64,000 nucleotides of DNA from an uncultured Actinomycetes bacterium (GTDB taxonomy: Bacteria > Actinomycetota > Coriobacteriia > Coriobacteriales > Atopobiaceae), in NCBI GenBank assembly GCA_900315165.1, contig OMXZ01000023.1, positions 1 through 64,000 on the forward strand. The letters run 5' to 3'. Shown here piece by piece: positions 43,234 to 52,529 of the stretch. The translations under genes and the position numbers were made by a program. Each line of letters begins with the position of its first letter. The stretch's first letter is position 1. Below the pieces are notes generated by a model, which made no database searches, was not told the origin of the DNA, and saw only the letters and a program-made list of their open reading frames with translations.

Positions 43234-44289
43234 ATGCGTCAATTTGACTACACAACCATTCCCGACGAGCTCCTCGCGCCCGAGATTGCGAATCTCGTCT
43301 CGACGATTCACGAGTATCGTGGCAGGCAGGACCTCTATCTCCAAGCGAAACCCGAAACACTCGACGCGCTCCAGGAAGTCGCGATCATCCAGAGCACCAA
43401 GGCATCCAATGCGATCGAAGGCATCCACACAGGCGATGCGGCTCTCGTCAAACTGATGAGCGAAAACACGGCACCGAGGAATCGTGCGGAGGAGGAAATC
43501 GCCGGTTATCGCGACGTACTCGCTACCATTCATGAAAACTATCCCTATATCAATGTGACACCGGGAGTCATCCTGCAGCTCCATCGTGACCTGTATCGCC
43601 ATTCGAGTGCGTCTATCGGCGGACGCTGGAAGGATTCAGATAATTCAATCGTCGAATACAACGCAAAGGGGAATCCGCGCATCCGCTTCAAGCCGACTCC
43701 GGCGCTACAGACACCTGCCGCAATCGATGACCTCTGCCGAGCGTACAACGATGCCACCGAGCGGGACACCTATGACCCGCTCGTCCTGTCAGCCATGTTT
43801 GTCTTCGACTTCGTCTGTATCCATCCCTTCAATGACGGCAACGGGCGTATGAGCCGGCTACTCACCCTACTGACCCTCTATCGCGCAAATTATCTGGTAG
43901 GGCGCTACGTGAGCGTCGAGCGGATCATCGAGGAGAGCAAAGAGACCTACTATGAGGCCCTCGCGGCCAGCTCCACCGGATGGCAGGATGGCACAAACAC
44001 CTATGCCCCCTTCGTGAGGTATCAGCTTGGCATTGTGCTTGCCGCCTATCGCGAGTTCGAATCCCGAATGAGCACGGTCGATATATCTCTCTCGACGGGC
44101 ACCAAAGCCCAGCGCGTGCGCGAGGTGTTCGACCGTAGGCTAGGCAAGATCACAAAACGCGATATCCTCGCCGAATGCCCCGATACCTCGGCCGTCACCG
44201 TCGAACGGGCGCTGAAGGCTATGCTCGATGCCGGAGAGATCGAGAAGGTTGGTGCAGGTCGCAGCACGGGGTATATCCTGAGGCGATGA
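43234..44289 (+). CDS. Fic family protein (AMP transferase type) with N-terminal inhibitory helix and C-terminal winged helix
   Basis: Fic enzymes transfer AMP to hydroxyl groups of target proteins. The 351-residue protein (from ATG 43234) has the motif HPFNDGNGRMSR near 197, matching HPFxxGNGR. It also has an N-terminal inhibitory segment STKASNAIEG near 55, the S/TxxxE(G/N) pattern that blocks the active site until released. A C-terminal winged-helix-like segment (ITKRDILAECPDTSAVTVER) could bind DNA. No ribosome site precedes the start. Base composition is lower in GC than in the neighbours, suggesting acquisition. No antitoxin gene adjoins it. It could be a stand-alone class II Fic. Confidence 0.9.
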   Translation: MRQFDYTTIPDELLAPEIANLVSTIHEYRGRQDLYLQAKPETLDALQEVAIIQSTKASNAIEGIHTGDAALVKLMSENTAPRNRAEEEIAGYRDVLATIHENYPYINVTPGVILQLHRDLYRHSSASIGGRWKDSDNSIVEYNAKGNPRIRFKPTPALQTPAAIDDLCRAYNDATERDTYDPLVLSAMFVFDFVCIHPFNDGNGRMSRLLTLLTLYRANYLVGRYVSVERIIEESKETYYEALAASSTGWQDGTNTYAPFVRYQLGIVLAAYREFESRMSTVDISLSTGTKAQRVREVFDRRLGKITKRDILAECPDTSAVTVERALKAMLDAGEIEKVGAGRSTGYILRR

Positions 44290-44334
44290 CAACGCCGACG
44301 CGACGAAGACGACTTCCCCCAAGTGGCCGCTTCG

Positions 44335-45105
44335 CTACTGCGGCAGGACGGCACCGGTCGCATAGTCGATGTCGTAGCCCTTGGCCGCGTTGTAGACGAT
44401 CCAGGCGCCGTCGGGCGCGCCGTCGCTCGAGCGCACGTCGACCCGCACGGCGCGCGGGATGGGCTCGGCGCCCTGGTAGATAGCCTCCGCGCGATAGATG
44501 AGCCGGGCGTCCGCAGACGGGTGCGTCGCCAGCCAATCGCGCGCGAGCGTCTCCACGTAGAGCATGCCGCCCTGCCCGTCGTTGGCGCCCACGTTCTGCA
44601 TGCGGGTGCCGATCACGAGGTTCTCGACCACCGGCTCGCCGCCGAGCGCATCGGCCACGAGGTGGCTTCGGTTCCAGAAATAGCCCCGGTAGACATTGCC
44701 ATCGGGCGTGACGATGGGTGCCTCGGGATTGTCGGCGGGCCAGCCCGCGGGGTCGGGCAGGGGCGTCTCGTCGCGACCTTGCTCGACTTTGCGCTGGTAC
44801 CAAGGGCCGTCCGCCACGAGCATGGCCCAGGTCGCGCGTCCGTAGGCATCCAGGCCGCCGTAGGTCATCCCGATCTCGGCGGACTCACTTGTCAGTTCCT
44901 CCGGCAGGTCAGCCTCGCCCACGCGCAGGACGTACTCGGGCGCAGCCGTCTCGTCCCACGTGTAATCGGCCACGGCAACAGCTGCGGACCCCGCATCCCC
45001 CGCCGTCCCCGGCGCGCCCTGCACCGACACACCCATAGCGGAGCACGCCACGACAATGATCGCCGTGAGGATCGCCCGATTGCGCTTGTTCCTACTCTCC
45101 CTCAC
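44335..45105 (-). CDS. secreted DNA/RNA non-specific endonuclease
   Basis: From GTG 45105 (GAGGGGAG upstream) the 256-residue protein has an N-terminal signal-type helix (about 9-28, RAILTAIIVVACSAMGVSV). The nuclease region contains the active-site-like segment RGYFWNRSHLVADALGG near 150 and NLVIGTRMQNVG near 172. In the EndA/NucA-type betabetaalpha-metal nucleases the first is often DRGH; the NRSH form occurs in related secreted members. It may digest extracellular DNA for nutrition or biofilm turnover. It is flanked by a Fic gene and a GGDEF gene with which it has no visible link. Confidence 0.82.
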   Translation of the reverse strand: MRESRNKRNRAILTAIIVVACSAMGVSVQGAPGTAGDAGSAAVAVADYTWDETAAPEYVLRVGEADLPEELTSESAEIGMTYGGLDAYGRATWAMLVADGPWYQRKVEQGRDETPLPDPAGWPADNPEAPIVTPDGNVYRGYFWNRSHLVADALGGEPVVENLVIGTRMQNVGANDGQGGMLYVETLARDWLATHPSADARLIYRAEAIYQGAEPIPRAVRVDVRSSDGAPDGAWIVYNAAKGYDIDYATGAVLPQ

Positions 45106-45299
45106 TCGCCGGCTCCCCTCTGCAAACCCTAACGAAAATCAGCTTACAGCACGCCGCGGACATCATCCTCACTCCATCGTGCAAGAGGCGATCCGTTGTG
45201 CGTGCTACACTTGGCCCATTGCTTCCGTGATTTATATAACCTGCGGCAATGTCAAATCGTCGCCGTCCGTAACGCGGTAATAACGCGATGGGGGATCCA

Positions 45300-46472
45300 A
45301 TGGACACATCAATGGGAAAACCAGACGAGCCGGACTTATCCGACCGCCCATCCCCACGTAAGAGACAGCCTGTACAGAAGCCTAGTCTGCGCGAGCGCCT
45401 CTGGCGCCAGATACGTTACGGCGGATTGACCCCTGGCCTCTATGATCAAGTGCTGCCCCGTAGCTTGGCCTACTGTTGCGAAGACGTGCGCGCGGTCGGC
45501 GCCCTTATTGGAGCAGTCGGCATCTTCTATGTATCCCTGAGTCTCATGCAGCTCTCGGACACCGCCCGTCTGCTCGTGCCTTATTCGGTCGCGGTGGCCG
45601 GAGGTATCGTCGCGCTCGCGCTCAACCCCGCAGTCCGCAACGCGAGCAACGGCGCCAAGTTTACCTATGTCTATCTGTGCTCGGCACTCGCAATCATGCA
45701 CGCCATGCTCATCGGCACCGCCTACGCCGTATCTTCCTTCCCTGCCATCATGTTCAATGTCATGCTGGTAGCTTATGCGTTCATCGTGGTGGACATACCC
45801 CTGCGCTTCGATCTTTTCGCGATAGGCAATTTGGCGCTTTTCTGGGTCATGGCAGTCCGCTTCAAAGACCCGGGTACCACGCTCACGGTCGACCTAGGCG
45901 ACGCCGTGGCATGCACCGTCATCGCCATCTACATCAACTGGTACCACACCGAGCGCGCCTTCGACCTCTATCTGCAGCAGTTGACGGTAGAGCACGAGCG
46001 CGACACCGATTCCCTCACCAACCTGCGGTCAAAGGGGTCGGTCCAGATCACCGTGGAGCGGATGCTTTCCGAGGGCATGCAGGGCACCCTGGTCATCATG
46101 GATCTTGACCATTTCAAGGAGCTCAACGACACCTATGGTCACCTCTTTGGAGACGAAGTCCTTGCCTATATGGGGAGAACCCTCCACCAGAGCTCGCGCG
46201 GCAATGATGTATGCGGCCGTTTCGGCGGGGACGAGTTCCTCTTCTTCCTGCCAGACGCGAACGCCCAGAGCACTCTTGCCGTAATAGATCGCTTGCGTGC
46301 CAACCTGCGCGCGGGATCAAGCGAGCTTTCCCACCCCGTCGACGACGTGCGGCTTTCGGCCGGCATCGCCCAGAGCTGGGAAGGCTGCACTTATAAGGAA
46401 CTTCTCGGCGAGGCCGACAAGGCGCTCTATGCCGCCAAGCAGGGCGGACGCAATCAATCTGTCCTCCGATAG
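45300..46472 (+). CDS. membrane diguanylate cyclase (six-helix sensor, GGDEF)
   Basis: The protein (390 residues from ATG 45300, preceded by GGGGA; an in-frame ATG at 45288 would add four residues) has a short cytoplasmic start and about six membrane helices over residues 60-210. Its GGDEF domain (about 230-390) has an intact motif (CGRFGGDEFLFFLPD), VIMDLDHFKELNDTYGH and the closing EADKALYAAKQGGRNQ. It should make c-di-GMP in response to a membrane or small-molecule signal; the helix bundle belongs to no family I can name. It stands alone. A TTGGCC/TATAAC pair 18 bases apart near 45211-45240 may be its promoter. Confidence 0.9.
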   Translation: MDTSMGKPDEPDLSDRPSPRKRQPVQKPSLRERLWRQIRYGGLTPGLYDQVLPRSLAYCCEDVRAVGALIGAVGIFYVSLSLMQLSDTARLLVPYSVAVAGGIVALALNPAVRNASNGAKFTYVYLCSALAIMHAMLIGTAYAVSSFPAIMFNVMLVAYAFIVVDIPLRFDLFAIGNLALFWVMAVRFKDPGTTLTVDLGDAVACTVIAIYINWYHTERAFDLYLQQLTVEHERDTDSLTNLRSKGSVQITVERMLSEGMQGTLVIMDLDHFKELNDTYGHLFGDEVLAYMGRTLHQSSRGNDVCGRFGGDEFLFFLPDANAQSTLAVIDRLRANLRAGSSELSHPVDDVRLSAGIAQSWEGCTYKELLGEADKALYAAKQGGRNQSVLR

Positions 46473-46500
46473 GCGGTCGAGACGAGGCTGTGCTGCTCCT

Positions 46501-47109
46501 CTACAGCGGCAGCTCGTACATCCAAAGGTCGGTATCGCCGATGTCGTCATAGTGGACCCGCGCGGTCCCGGCGGAAAGAAAGCCGAAGCCTTCGTACAGC
46601 CGGCTCGCCGCGAGGTTACCCATGACCACGTCGAGATGGATTGCCCGCTTGCCACGGCTGCGGGCGATCTCGACCATGCCCGAAAGCAGCGCCTTCGCCA
46701 CGCCCCGGCCGCGGGCGTCGGGATGGGTAGCGAGCAGGTGCAGGACGCAGACATCCTCGGGTGCGACCTTGTGGTGCCAGGCGACGGCGAGGTAGTCGTC
46801 GTCCTCGCGGCCAGTGAGCACCATGGCGCCGAGGATCGGGCTCTCGCCATCCACATGGTTCGCGTGACCAACCGCGGTAGCATCGCTCGTGATACCAGTC
46901 CCAGCCGAGCTCGTCGTTCTCTCCCTATCGACCGCCACATAGAGGTCGCCGTCCGCGATGTGCCCCTCCAGGTCGGCGCGGCTGGGATAGACGCCCAGAT
47001 GCCAGTCGGGGGAATACTCGTCTGCCGCCTGGGCGGCGCACACGTCGGCGTAGAATCGCCACACGCAGTCGAAATCCCCAGGACAAGCCCGCTCAACCCT
47101 GATGTCCAT
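46501..47109 (-). CDS. GNAT family acetyltransferase
   Basis: The start ATG 47109 (GGAGG site) gives 202 residues. The GNAT fold is clear: IRVERACPGDFDCVWRFYAD at the start, VLHLLATHPDARGRGVAKALL with the acetyl-CoA Q/RxxGxG/A loop, then SRGKRAIHLDVVMGNLAASRLYEGFGF. It transfers an acetyl group to an unknown amine. The substrate cannot be inferred. Its start overlaps the end of the next upstream gene by 17 bases, so the two are coupled. Confidence 0.9.
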   Translation of the reverse strand: MDIRVERACPGDFDCVWRFYADVCAAQAADEYSPDWHLGVYPSRADLEGHIADGDLYVAVDRERTTSSAGTGITSDATAVGHANHVDGESPILGAMVLTGREDDDYLAVAWHHKVAPEDVCVLHLLATHPDARGRGVAKALLSGMVEIARSRGKRAIHLDVVMGNLAASRLYEGFGFLSAGTARVHYDDIGDTDLWMYELPL

Positions 47110-47503
47110 AAGGTCCTCCCCATCCAAGCAGTCGATCGAACTCGGCTTCCCACGCTTGTGCGTCTTCGGCATGACGAGACAAGAGCCCCGCAATGGCATC
47201 CTGCGCACGCAGGGCGAGTTCGCGTGCCTTCTTCTCGGTCTCCACACGATAATTTCTGTCGATCAGGTCCCTCGCACGCACCCAGACCTGATACCCACCC
47301 GCGCGCTCCTCCACGATGGTCACGGTCACGCCGCCATGAGCGGTGCCGCAGCAGCATTCCTGCTCGTAAAGATAGGTGTCCTCGTACCAAAAATCCGCCG
47401 TGGCGCCGGCCACGCCCGTGTCGGTCCAGACGATCTGAGCGGATTCATCCCCGGTCTCGCCCGTCGCCTCATGCACCGCCCTGTTCGCCTCCTGCTGGTT
47501 CAT
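47093..47503 (-). CDS. protein of unknown function, acetyltransferase neighbour
   Basis: I do not recognise this 136-residue protein. It has a Cys-rich centre (EQECCCGTAHGGVTVTIVEE), an alternating beta segment (YQVWVRARDLID) and a helical Glu/Ala-rich C-terminus. No signal peptide or membrane helix is present. It starts 9 bases after the preceding membrane protein gene and ends inside the GNAT gene start, so the three genes 48244-46501 probably form one operon. The ribosome site is weak, consistent with coupling. The CCC could bind a metal, but this is only a suggestion. Confidence 0.7.
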   Translation of the reverse strand: MNQQEANRAVHEATGETGDESAQIVWTDTGVAGATADFWYEDTYLYEQECCCGTAHGGVTVTIVEERAGGYQVWVRARDLIDRNYRVETEKKARELALRAQDAIAGLLSRHAEDAQAWEAEFDRLLGWGGPYGHQG

Positions 47504-47512
47504 CTGCAGGTA

Positions 47513-48244
47513 CTATTCGGTCTCAGTGGAGGGTTGCTCGGTTGTGGCATCGCTCTCGGTCGGCAGCGTGGTATCGGTATCGCCAGTACCCGCATCGCCG
47601 GTGTCGCCACCTGTTTCGTCGTCGGTCGTGCCCGAGCCGCTGTCGGAGGACGACCCGCCGTTTGCGCCAGTCGTACCGCCATCGACTGTCGAACTGCCAT
47701 CCGCAGCCGACCCGTCGGCAGAAGACCCGTCAGTAGTCGTCTCCGCCGCGTCCTCATCCGTAGCCGCATCGGATCCCTCGGCCACCTGATCCTGCGCGAC
47801 CTCGACAAAAGTCGTCACGGACCTGCCGCCGCTCGGGGCGGGCAGGGCGTTGCCGCCCACGTTCGAGAGCCTGACCCCGCTCGCCGAGGCATTGGCCCCC
47901 TCTTCTTCACCCTCAGCGACAAGATTGACGGGATCGGCAGCGGTGGTCTCGTCTGCCTCAGACCCCTCTGCCGGCTCCACAGTGCGCGTCGCGGCGCTGC
48001 CGTGGTCGTGGGATTTCGCGACGGAAGCCCCGGACATCAGAAGGTGGACCCCGAAAGCCACCGCGGCAATGACCACGATGGCCGCGGCAACGCCGACGAC
48101 GACGCGCTTCCGCGAGCGTCTGGCGTCGTTCTCGACCTGGGCGAAATGCATCGCGGCCGTGAGGTCCGACGTCTTGTCCGCAGCGGCCTCGTCCTCGGTC
48201 GCGTCCTTCCAATCAAAGTTTTCGGTGTCGGCATGGGCGGCCAT
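47513..48244 (-). CDS. single-pass membrane protein with a long Ser/Thr/Asp-rich outer part
   Basis: From ATG 48244 (GGAGC site) the 243-residue protein has an acidic cytoplasmic start (about 1-40) and an Arg/Lys cluster. One membrane helix follows (about 47-70, VVVGVAAAIVVIAAVAFGVHLL), then a low-complexity outside part rich in Thr, Ser, Gly, Asp and Glu. Part of this near 130-150 (SGVRLSNVGGNALPAPSGG) may be a small conserved element. I do not recognise a family. It is first in a run with the Cys-rich protein and the GNAT enzyme. The composition suggests a wall-spanning or surface linker protein. Confidence 0.7.
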   Translation of the reverse strand: MAAHADTENFDWKDATEDEAAADKTSDLTAAMHFAQVENDARRSRKRVVVGVAAAIVVIAAVAFGVHLLMSGASVAKSHDHGSAATRTVEPAEGSEADETTAADPVNLVAEGEEEGANASASGVRLSNVGGNALPAPSGGRSVTTFVEVAQDQVAEGSDAATDEDAAETTTDGSSADGSAADGSSTVDGGTTGANGGSSSDSGSGTTDDETGGDTGDAGTGDTDTTLPTESDATTEQPSTETE

Positions 48245-48374
48245 AGATGCTCCGATTCGCGCTGCGTTTGTGCTTATCCGCATTATCGCAAACCGGGCGG
48301 GCACCATGTGCGGACAACTGCTTCTTGCAACACGGCGCGACCGCAGGCGTCTGCCTGATCCAGACGCGGTATGC

Positions 48375-48926
48375 CTACTCGGCAGCCTCGGCCAGCTCTG
48401 AAGCCATCACGTCCTTCTTCTCCCCCACGTGCGCGAAGCAGGTGCGGAAGACGAGGCGGCTCACGGGGCCCGCCGCGAAGAGGTTCCACAGGAGCGCCAT
48501 CGGGAAGTTTTTGATGACGGTGCCGACCCAGATGGCCGGCAGCTGCACGGCGGGCATGCCCGCGAGCACAACGTTGAAGAGGATCGACGCCACGAGGCTC
48601 ATCGTGGGGCACATGACGAGCACGGTGCAGCAGGCGCGCACCGTCTGGCAGAGGAAGGCGTTGTCGCGCGCGGGATCCACGAGGCCCGACGCGAGACGCG
48701 CGCCCAAACGGTTGCCCCAGAGGTTGGAGAAGAGGAAGACGAAAAGCCACATATAGGCGGCCTCGAGCAGCGCGCCCCAGAAGACGGAGTTGGTCATATT
48801 GGAGAAGCCGACCGGCTGGGTGGGGATACCCATCTTCCAGGCCACGTTGTAGACCTCCATGCCATAGGCCATGGTGATGGACATGAGGATGCCGAAGATG
48901 ATCCCCTGGATGCGGTTTTTTGGCAT
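48375..48926 (-). CDS. DUF2798 membrane protein
   Basis: From ATG 48926 (GGAAG site) the 183-residue protein holds two DUF2798-like units of two helices each. The pattern MPKNRIQGIIFGILMSITMAYGMEVYNVA opens the first, and an internal repeat follows. It is an inner-membrane protein of unknown role. There is no obvious operon partner; the upstream 49000 region is intergenic. The length is normal for the duplicated form. Confidence 0.85.
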   Translation of the reverse strand: MPKNRIQGIIFGILMSITMAYGMEVYNVAWKMGIPTQPVGFSNMTNSVFWGALLEAAYMWLFVFLFSNLWGNRLGARLASGLVDPARDNAFLCQTVRACCTVLVMCPTMSLVASILFNVVLAGMPAVQLPAIWVGTVIKNFPMALLWNLFAAGPVSRLVFRTCFAHVGEKKDVMASELAEAAE

Positions 48927-49594
48927 AGGTGCTTCCTTTCGCAACAAAAAAACGCGCACCGGGACCCGCCCGATGCACGCTTTGCCGACTACGCTTCCTC
49001 GCCGCGGGCCACGACGTTATCGGGCGCGGACCCGCGGCAGCTTTGCGCTACACGCGGGTGTCACCTTAGCACCCACGCCGCTACGTCCTACGAAATCCCC
49101 ACATGCCCGTACTCCATTGAAGTATCTGGGCGTTCTGAAAATCGGCACCTCACAGGATGAGCCAGAACGGACGGAAATGCCCGTTGCCAACTCAGGTGCC
49201 ATTCTCCACGCGGGCACGCCAAATAAGGTCTTACAACGTCTCAGATGGGATATGAGCAGGTAGATGACTTGTTGATTTTTCGTACCGGCACGCGCCCTAT
49301 CCGCGCGTGTGCGAAAGCGCACTTCATTTTCGAGGCTTCTACCAGCGCTTTTATGAGTGCCAATCAACACGGGGTCGGGACGGGGTTTGTTTTTCATCCC
49401 CTTTGACCTGCGGCGGAAGGAGAGTCTTCGCAACCCATGCGGTGTAAAATGACCCAAAAAGTACCGCAGATTCAGTCCTTGAAACATCAACACTCGTAAT
49501 AGTTACTGGCTTTATTAATATTGTAATCGTTATTTGTGGTACTTTTTGGTGGCAGATCCCCCTCCGGGAGCATAAGGCGCCCGCAAAGCCAGAG
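48927..49594. other. 668-bp gene-free stretch containing a small inverted-repeat element
   Basis: After the DUF2798 upstream region there is no convincing coding frame on either strand up to the YbaK gene. The last 200 bases are AT-rich and contain the inverted repeat at 49454-49549. A frame of 158 codons on the minus strand (49017-49493) has no ribosome site and poor codon pattern. No RNA gene is recognised. Confidence 0.5.
49454..49549. repeat. short inverted-repeat element (MITE-like)
   Basis: CCAAAAAGTACC (49454-49465) and GGTACTTTTTGG (49538-49549) are perfect 12-bp inverted arms. They extend inward to 16 of 18 matches (CCAAAAAGTACC.CA.AT). The 72-bp centre is AT-rich and non-coding. 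The size (96 bp) and terminal inverted repeats suggest a MITE or the ends of a decayed element. Confidence 0.5.
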
Positions 49595-50065
49595 CTAATC
49601 CCACCCTTTGCAGACATCGACCCAGGCTACGGGGTGCGACACGCGCTCTAGCTCGGGCAGGGTGATGCGCAGGGCGCTATTGCTGGACCCGCAGGCGGGA
49701 TAGACCGCATCGAAGCGCCGCAGCGACTCGTCGAGGTAGACGGCGACCCCCTCCTTGAGGCCGAAGGGGCAGACGCCGCCCGGCGCGTGCCCGACGGCAG
49801 CCTCGACCTCGCCCGCCGGGATCATCCGGGGCTTGGTGTGGAACTGGGCTTTGTACTTGGCATTGACGATGCGAGCGTCGCCGGCGACGACAATCACGGT
49901 GGGGTCGGTACCGACATAAAGCGAGAGGGTCTTGGCGATCTGTCTCTCCTCGCAGCCGATCGCCGCGGCCGCCTCGGCAACAGTCGCACTGGACGTATCG
50001 AACTCCCTGATGCGGTCAGCCAGCCCGTAGCGGGCAAGGTCGGCTCGGACGTTTTCGATGGACAT
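49595..50065 (-). CDS. YbaK/EbsC family aminoacyl-tRNA deacylase
   Basis: The start at ATG 50065 (AAAGGAGTG site) gives 156 residues. The protein fits the YbaK/ProX-type editing fold: SIENVRADLARYGLADRI, then SATVAEAAAAIGCEERQIAKTLSLYV with the conserved Lys that YbaK proteins use, then PGGVCPFGLKEGVAVYLDESL. It removes wrongly attached amino acids from tRNA, probably Cys-tRNA(Pro) or a similar mischarged product. A second family member of the PrdX type lies divergently at 50238 with a 172-bp gap. Confidence 0.9.
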   Translation of the reverse strand: MSIENVRADLARYGLADRIREFDTSSATVAEAAAAIGCEERQIAKTLSLYVGTDPTVIVVAGDARIVNAKYKAQFHTKPRMIPAGEVEAAVGHAPGGVCPFGLKEGVAVYLDESLRRFDAVYPACGSSNSALRITLPELERVSHPVAWVDVCKGWD

Positions 50066-50237
50066 GCGATCACTCCTTTCGTCCCGATGCTGACGCATCC
50101 TCCACCGCGAGAGGTGCGGCGGCGCCGCCAAGGTAACCGTATCGCCACAGAAGTCCGACCCTCTGGCTGCAGTGGATACAATTGGGGCGTACTCGAGTGG
50201 AGCCGCATCCGCGCGAGTCCCGATCCAAGGAGGGGCC

Positions 50238-50729
50238 ATGGCGCTTGGCAAGAGGGACATCTACCGGCTACTCGACGAGCGCGGTATCGCCTACGAGGCC
50301 GTGGAGCACGCGGCCGTCTACACAGTGGAGGAGGCCGACGCGCTGCGGCTTCCCTATCCCGAGACGGGTACCAAGAACCTCTTCCTGCGCGACGACAAGC
50401 ACCGCGCCTACTTCCTGCTCACCTGCCGCGAGGACGTGCGGGTGGACCTCAAGGCCCTGCAGGCGCAAATCGGCTCGCGCCGCCTCTCCTTCGCCTCGGC
50501 CGACGACCTGCGCGACATGCTGGGCCTCATCCCCGGCTCGGTCACGCCGCTCGGCCTCCTCAACGATGAGGCGCGCCGCGTCCGCTTCCTTCTGGACGAG
50601 GCCTTTGTCGGCCGCATGGTCTCGGCCCATCCAAACGAGAACACGGCCACGATCTTCCTGCAGACGGACGATCTGCTCGCCCTCCTCGCGGGCCACGACA
50701 CGCCCGTAACGGTCGTGACCCTGGGCTGA
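50238..50729 (+). CDS. PrdX/ProXp-ala-type prolyl-tRNA deacylase domain protein
   Basis: From ATG 50238 (AAGGAGGGG site) the 163-residue protein belongs to the free-standing INS-like editing group (PrdX/ProXp-ala). It contains KRDIYRLLDERGIAYEAVEH, then ETGTKNLFLRDDKHRAYFLL with the conserved Lys, then GSVTPLGLLNDEA. These enzymes clear Ala-tRNA(Pro) mischarged by ProRS. Its stop abuts the stop of the convergent ABC transporter gene. Together with the YbaK gene it forms a small tRNA-proofreading locus. Confidence 0.9.
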   Translation: MALGKRDIYRLLDERGIAYEAVEHAAVYTVEEADALRLPYPETGTKNLFLRDDKHRAYFLLTCREDVRVDLKALQAQIGSRRLSFASADDLRDMLGLIPGSVTPLGLLNDEARRVRFLLDEAFVGRMVSAHPNENTATIFLQTDDLLALLAGHDTPVTVVTLG

Positions 50730-52529
50730 TCAGGCCCGCTCGCCCTCGAACTGCATGCGGTAGTAGCGCGCGTAGGTGCCGTTGCGGGCGAGCAGCTCCT
50801 CGTGGGTGCCGCGCTCGGACACGCGCCCGTGGTCGATCGTCGCGATCTCGTCGGCGTCCTTGATGGTCGAGAGGCGATGGGCGATGACGATCGTCGTGCG
50901 CCCCGCCGCGAGCTCGGCCAGCGACGCCTGCACCGCGGCCTCGGACTCGTTGTCGAGCGCGGAGGTCGCCTCGTCGAAGATCAGGATCGGCGGGTCCTTG
51001 AGGAAGACGCGCGCGATGGCGATGCGCTGCTTCTGGCCACCGGAAAGCCGTGTGCCCCGCTCCCCCACCTGGGTCTCGTAGCCTTCGGGCAGGTCGCGGA
51101 CGAACTCGTCCACACGGGCGCGCCGGGCCGCTTCGCGGATCTGGGCGGCGGTGGCGTCGGGCAGACCATAGGCGATGTTGTCGGCGACCGTCCCGTCGAA
51201 GAGGTAGACGTCCTGTTGCACGAGGCCAATCGCCTCGCGCAGGGACTTCTGGGTGACCTCGCGCACGTCCTGACCGTCGATCGTGATGGAGCCCGCGTCC
51301 ACGTCGTAGAAGCGCGGCAGAAGCGAGCAGGTCGTGGACTTGCCGCCGCCCGAGGGGCCCACGAGCGCCAGCGTCTCGCCCGGGCGGATGTCGAGCGAGA
51401 GGCCGTCGAGCACGCGCTCGCCCTCCACGTAGGAGAAGTCCACGTTGCGGTAGCTGATGGCCCCTTCGCCCACCTTCAGGTCAGGCGCGCCCGGCGCGTC
51501 CTCGATATCGGGCTGGGTCTCGAGCACCTCCACAAAGCGCTTGAAGCCCGCGACCGCCTTCTGGAACATCTCCGTGAAGTCCAGGATGCTCGTGATCGGC
51601 GTGGTGAAAAGCGAGGTATAGAGGGCGAAGGTCGCGAGGTCGGCCGCCTGCATCCGGCCACGCGCGATAAGCCAGCCGCCCATCACGACGATCGCCACGT
51701 TGAGGCCGCCCATCATGATCGCGATCAGCGACTGGTAGATGCCCATGGCCCGGTACATATGGACCTTGGAGTCGAGGTAGGCCTCATTGGACCGGCGGAA
51801 CTTGGCACGCTCGAGGTCCTCGGCGGCGAAGGATTTCACCACACGCACGCCCTCCAGCGAGTCCTCCAGGCGCGAATTCACGCCCGAGATGGCCACGCGG
51901 TTCTCGTCGTAGATGGCCCGCATGCGAAGGTTGGCCACGACGTTCAGCGCGACGAGCGCCGCTAGCACCAGGGCCATGACCAGCGTGAGCTCCAGGTTGA
52001 TGTGCGCCAGGATCACGAAGGCACCCACGATCTCCACGGCGCCGATCAGCAGGAACTCGGGCCCGTGGTGGGCGGTCTCGGAGATGTCAAAAAGGTCGCT
52101 CACGAGGCGGCTCATCAGGTCGCCCGACTTGTTGCGGTCGAAGAAGGTGAAGCTCATGCGCTCGTAGGCGTCGAAGAGGTCCTCGCGCATGCGGCTCTCC
52201 ATGCGCGAGCCCATCACGTGGCCCCAATAGACCACGAAATAGCGACAGGCGAAACGCAGGAGGTACATGCCCGTCAGGCCCAGGGCCAGGTAGACAAGGA
52301 CGGCCTCGATCGCGTCGGCCCCGCGTGTGAAGAGCCCGCCCGTCAGCGTACGCAGGATCTGGGGGAAGGCCAGGTCGATACCCGCGACGGCAACAGCGCA
52401 GGCGATGTCGCCGAGAAAAAGATGCATCTGCCCGCGGTAGTAGGACAGGAAGGTGCGGAAGAGCCCGCGCCGGGGCCGCGTCGCCGCGCCGCTCCGCCTC
52501 GCCTCGTCCTTCGTCACGCCGTCCGCCAT
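50730..52529 (-). CDS. ABC transporter, fused permease and ATPase (exporter type)
   Basis: The 599-residue half-transporter has six membrane helices (about 30-320) and an ATPase domain (about 365-595). Walker A is GPSGGGKST near 395, the signature LSGGQ near 494, Walker B ILIFDEATS near 518, and AHRLSTI provides the His switch. It should work as a homodimer; the gene stands alone with no adjacent partner half, so no heterodimer is indicated. The substrate is unknown; relatives export lipids, peptides or drugs. The start ATG 52529 follows GGGAGGGG. Confidence 0.94.
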   Translation of the reverse strand: MADGVTKDEARRSGAATRPRRGLFRTFLSYYRGQMHLFLGDIACAVAVAGIDLAFPQILRTLTGGLFTRGADAIEAVLVYLALGLTGMYLLRFACRYFVVYWGHVMGSRMESRMREDLFDAYERMSFTFFDRNKSGDLMSRLVSDLFDISETAHHGPEFLLIGAVEIVGAFVILAHINLELTLVMALVLAALVALNVVANLRMRAIYDENRVAISGVNSRLEDSLEGVRVVKSFAAEDLERAKFRRSNEAYLDSKVHMYRAMGIYQSLIAIMMGGLNVAIVVMGGWLIARGRMQAADLATFALYTSLFTTPITSILDFTEMFQKAVAGFKRFVEVLETQPDIEDAPGAPDLKVGEGAISYRNVDFSYVEGERVLDGLSLDIRPGETLALVGPSGGGKSTTCSLLPRFYDVDAGSITIDGQDVREVTQKSLREAIGLVQQDVYLFDGTVADNIAYGLPDATAAQIREAARRARVDEFVRDLPEGYETQVGERGTRLSGGQKQRIAIARVFLKDPPILIFDEATSALDNESEAAVQASLAELAAGRTTIVIAHRLSTIKDADEIATIDHGRVSERGTHEELLARNGTYARYYRMQFEGERA

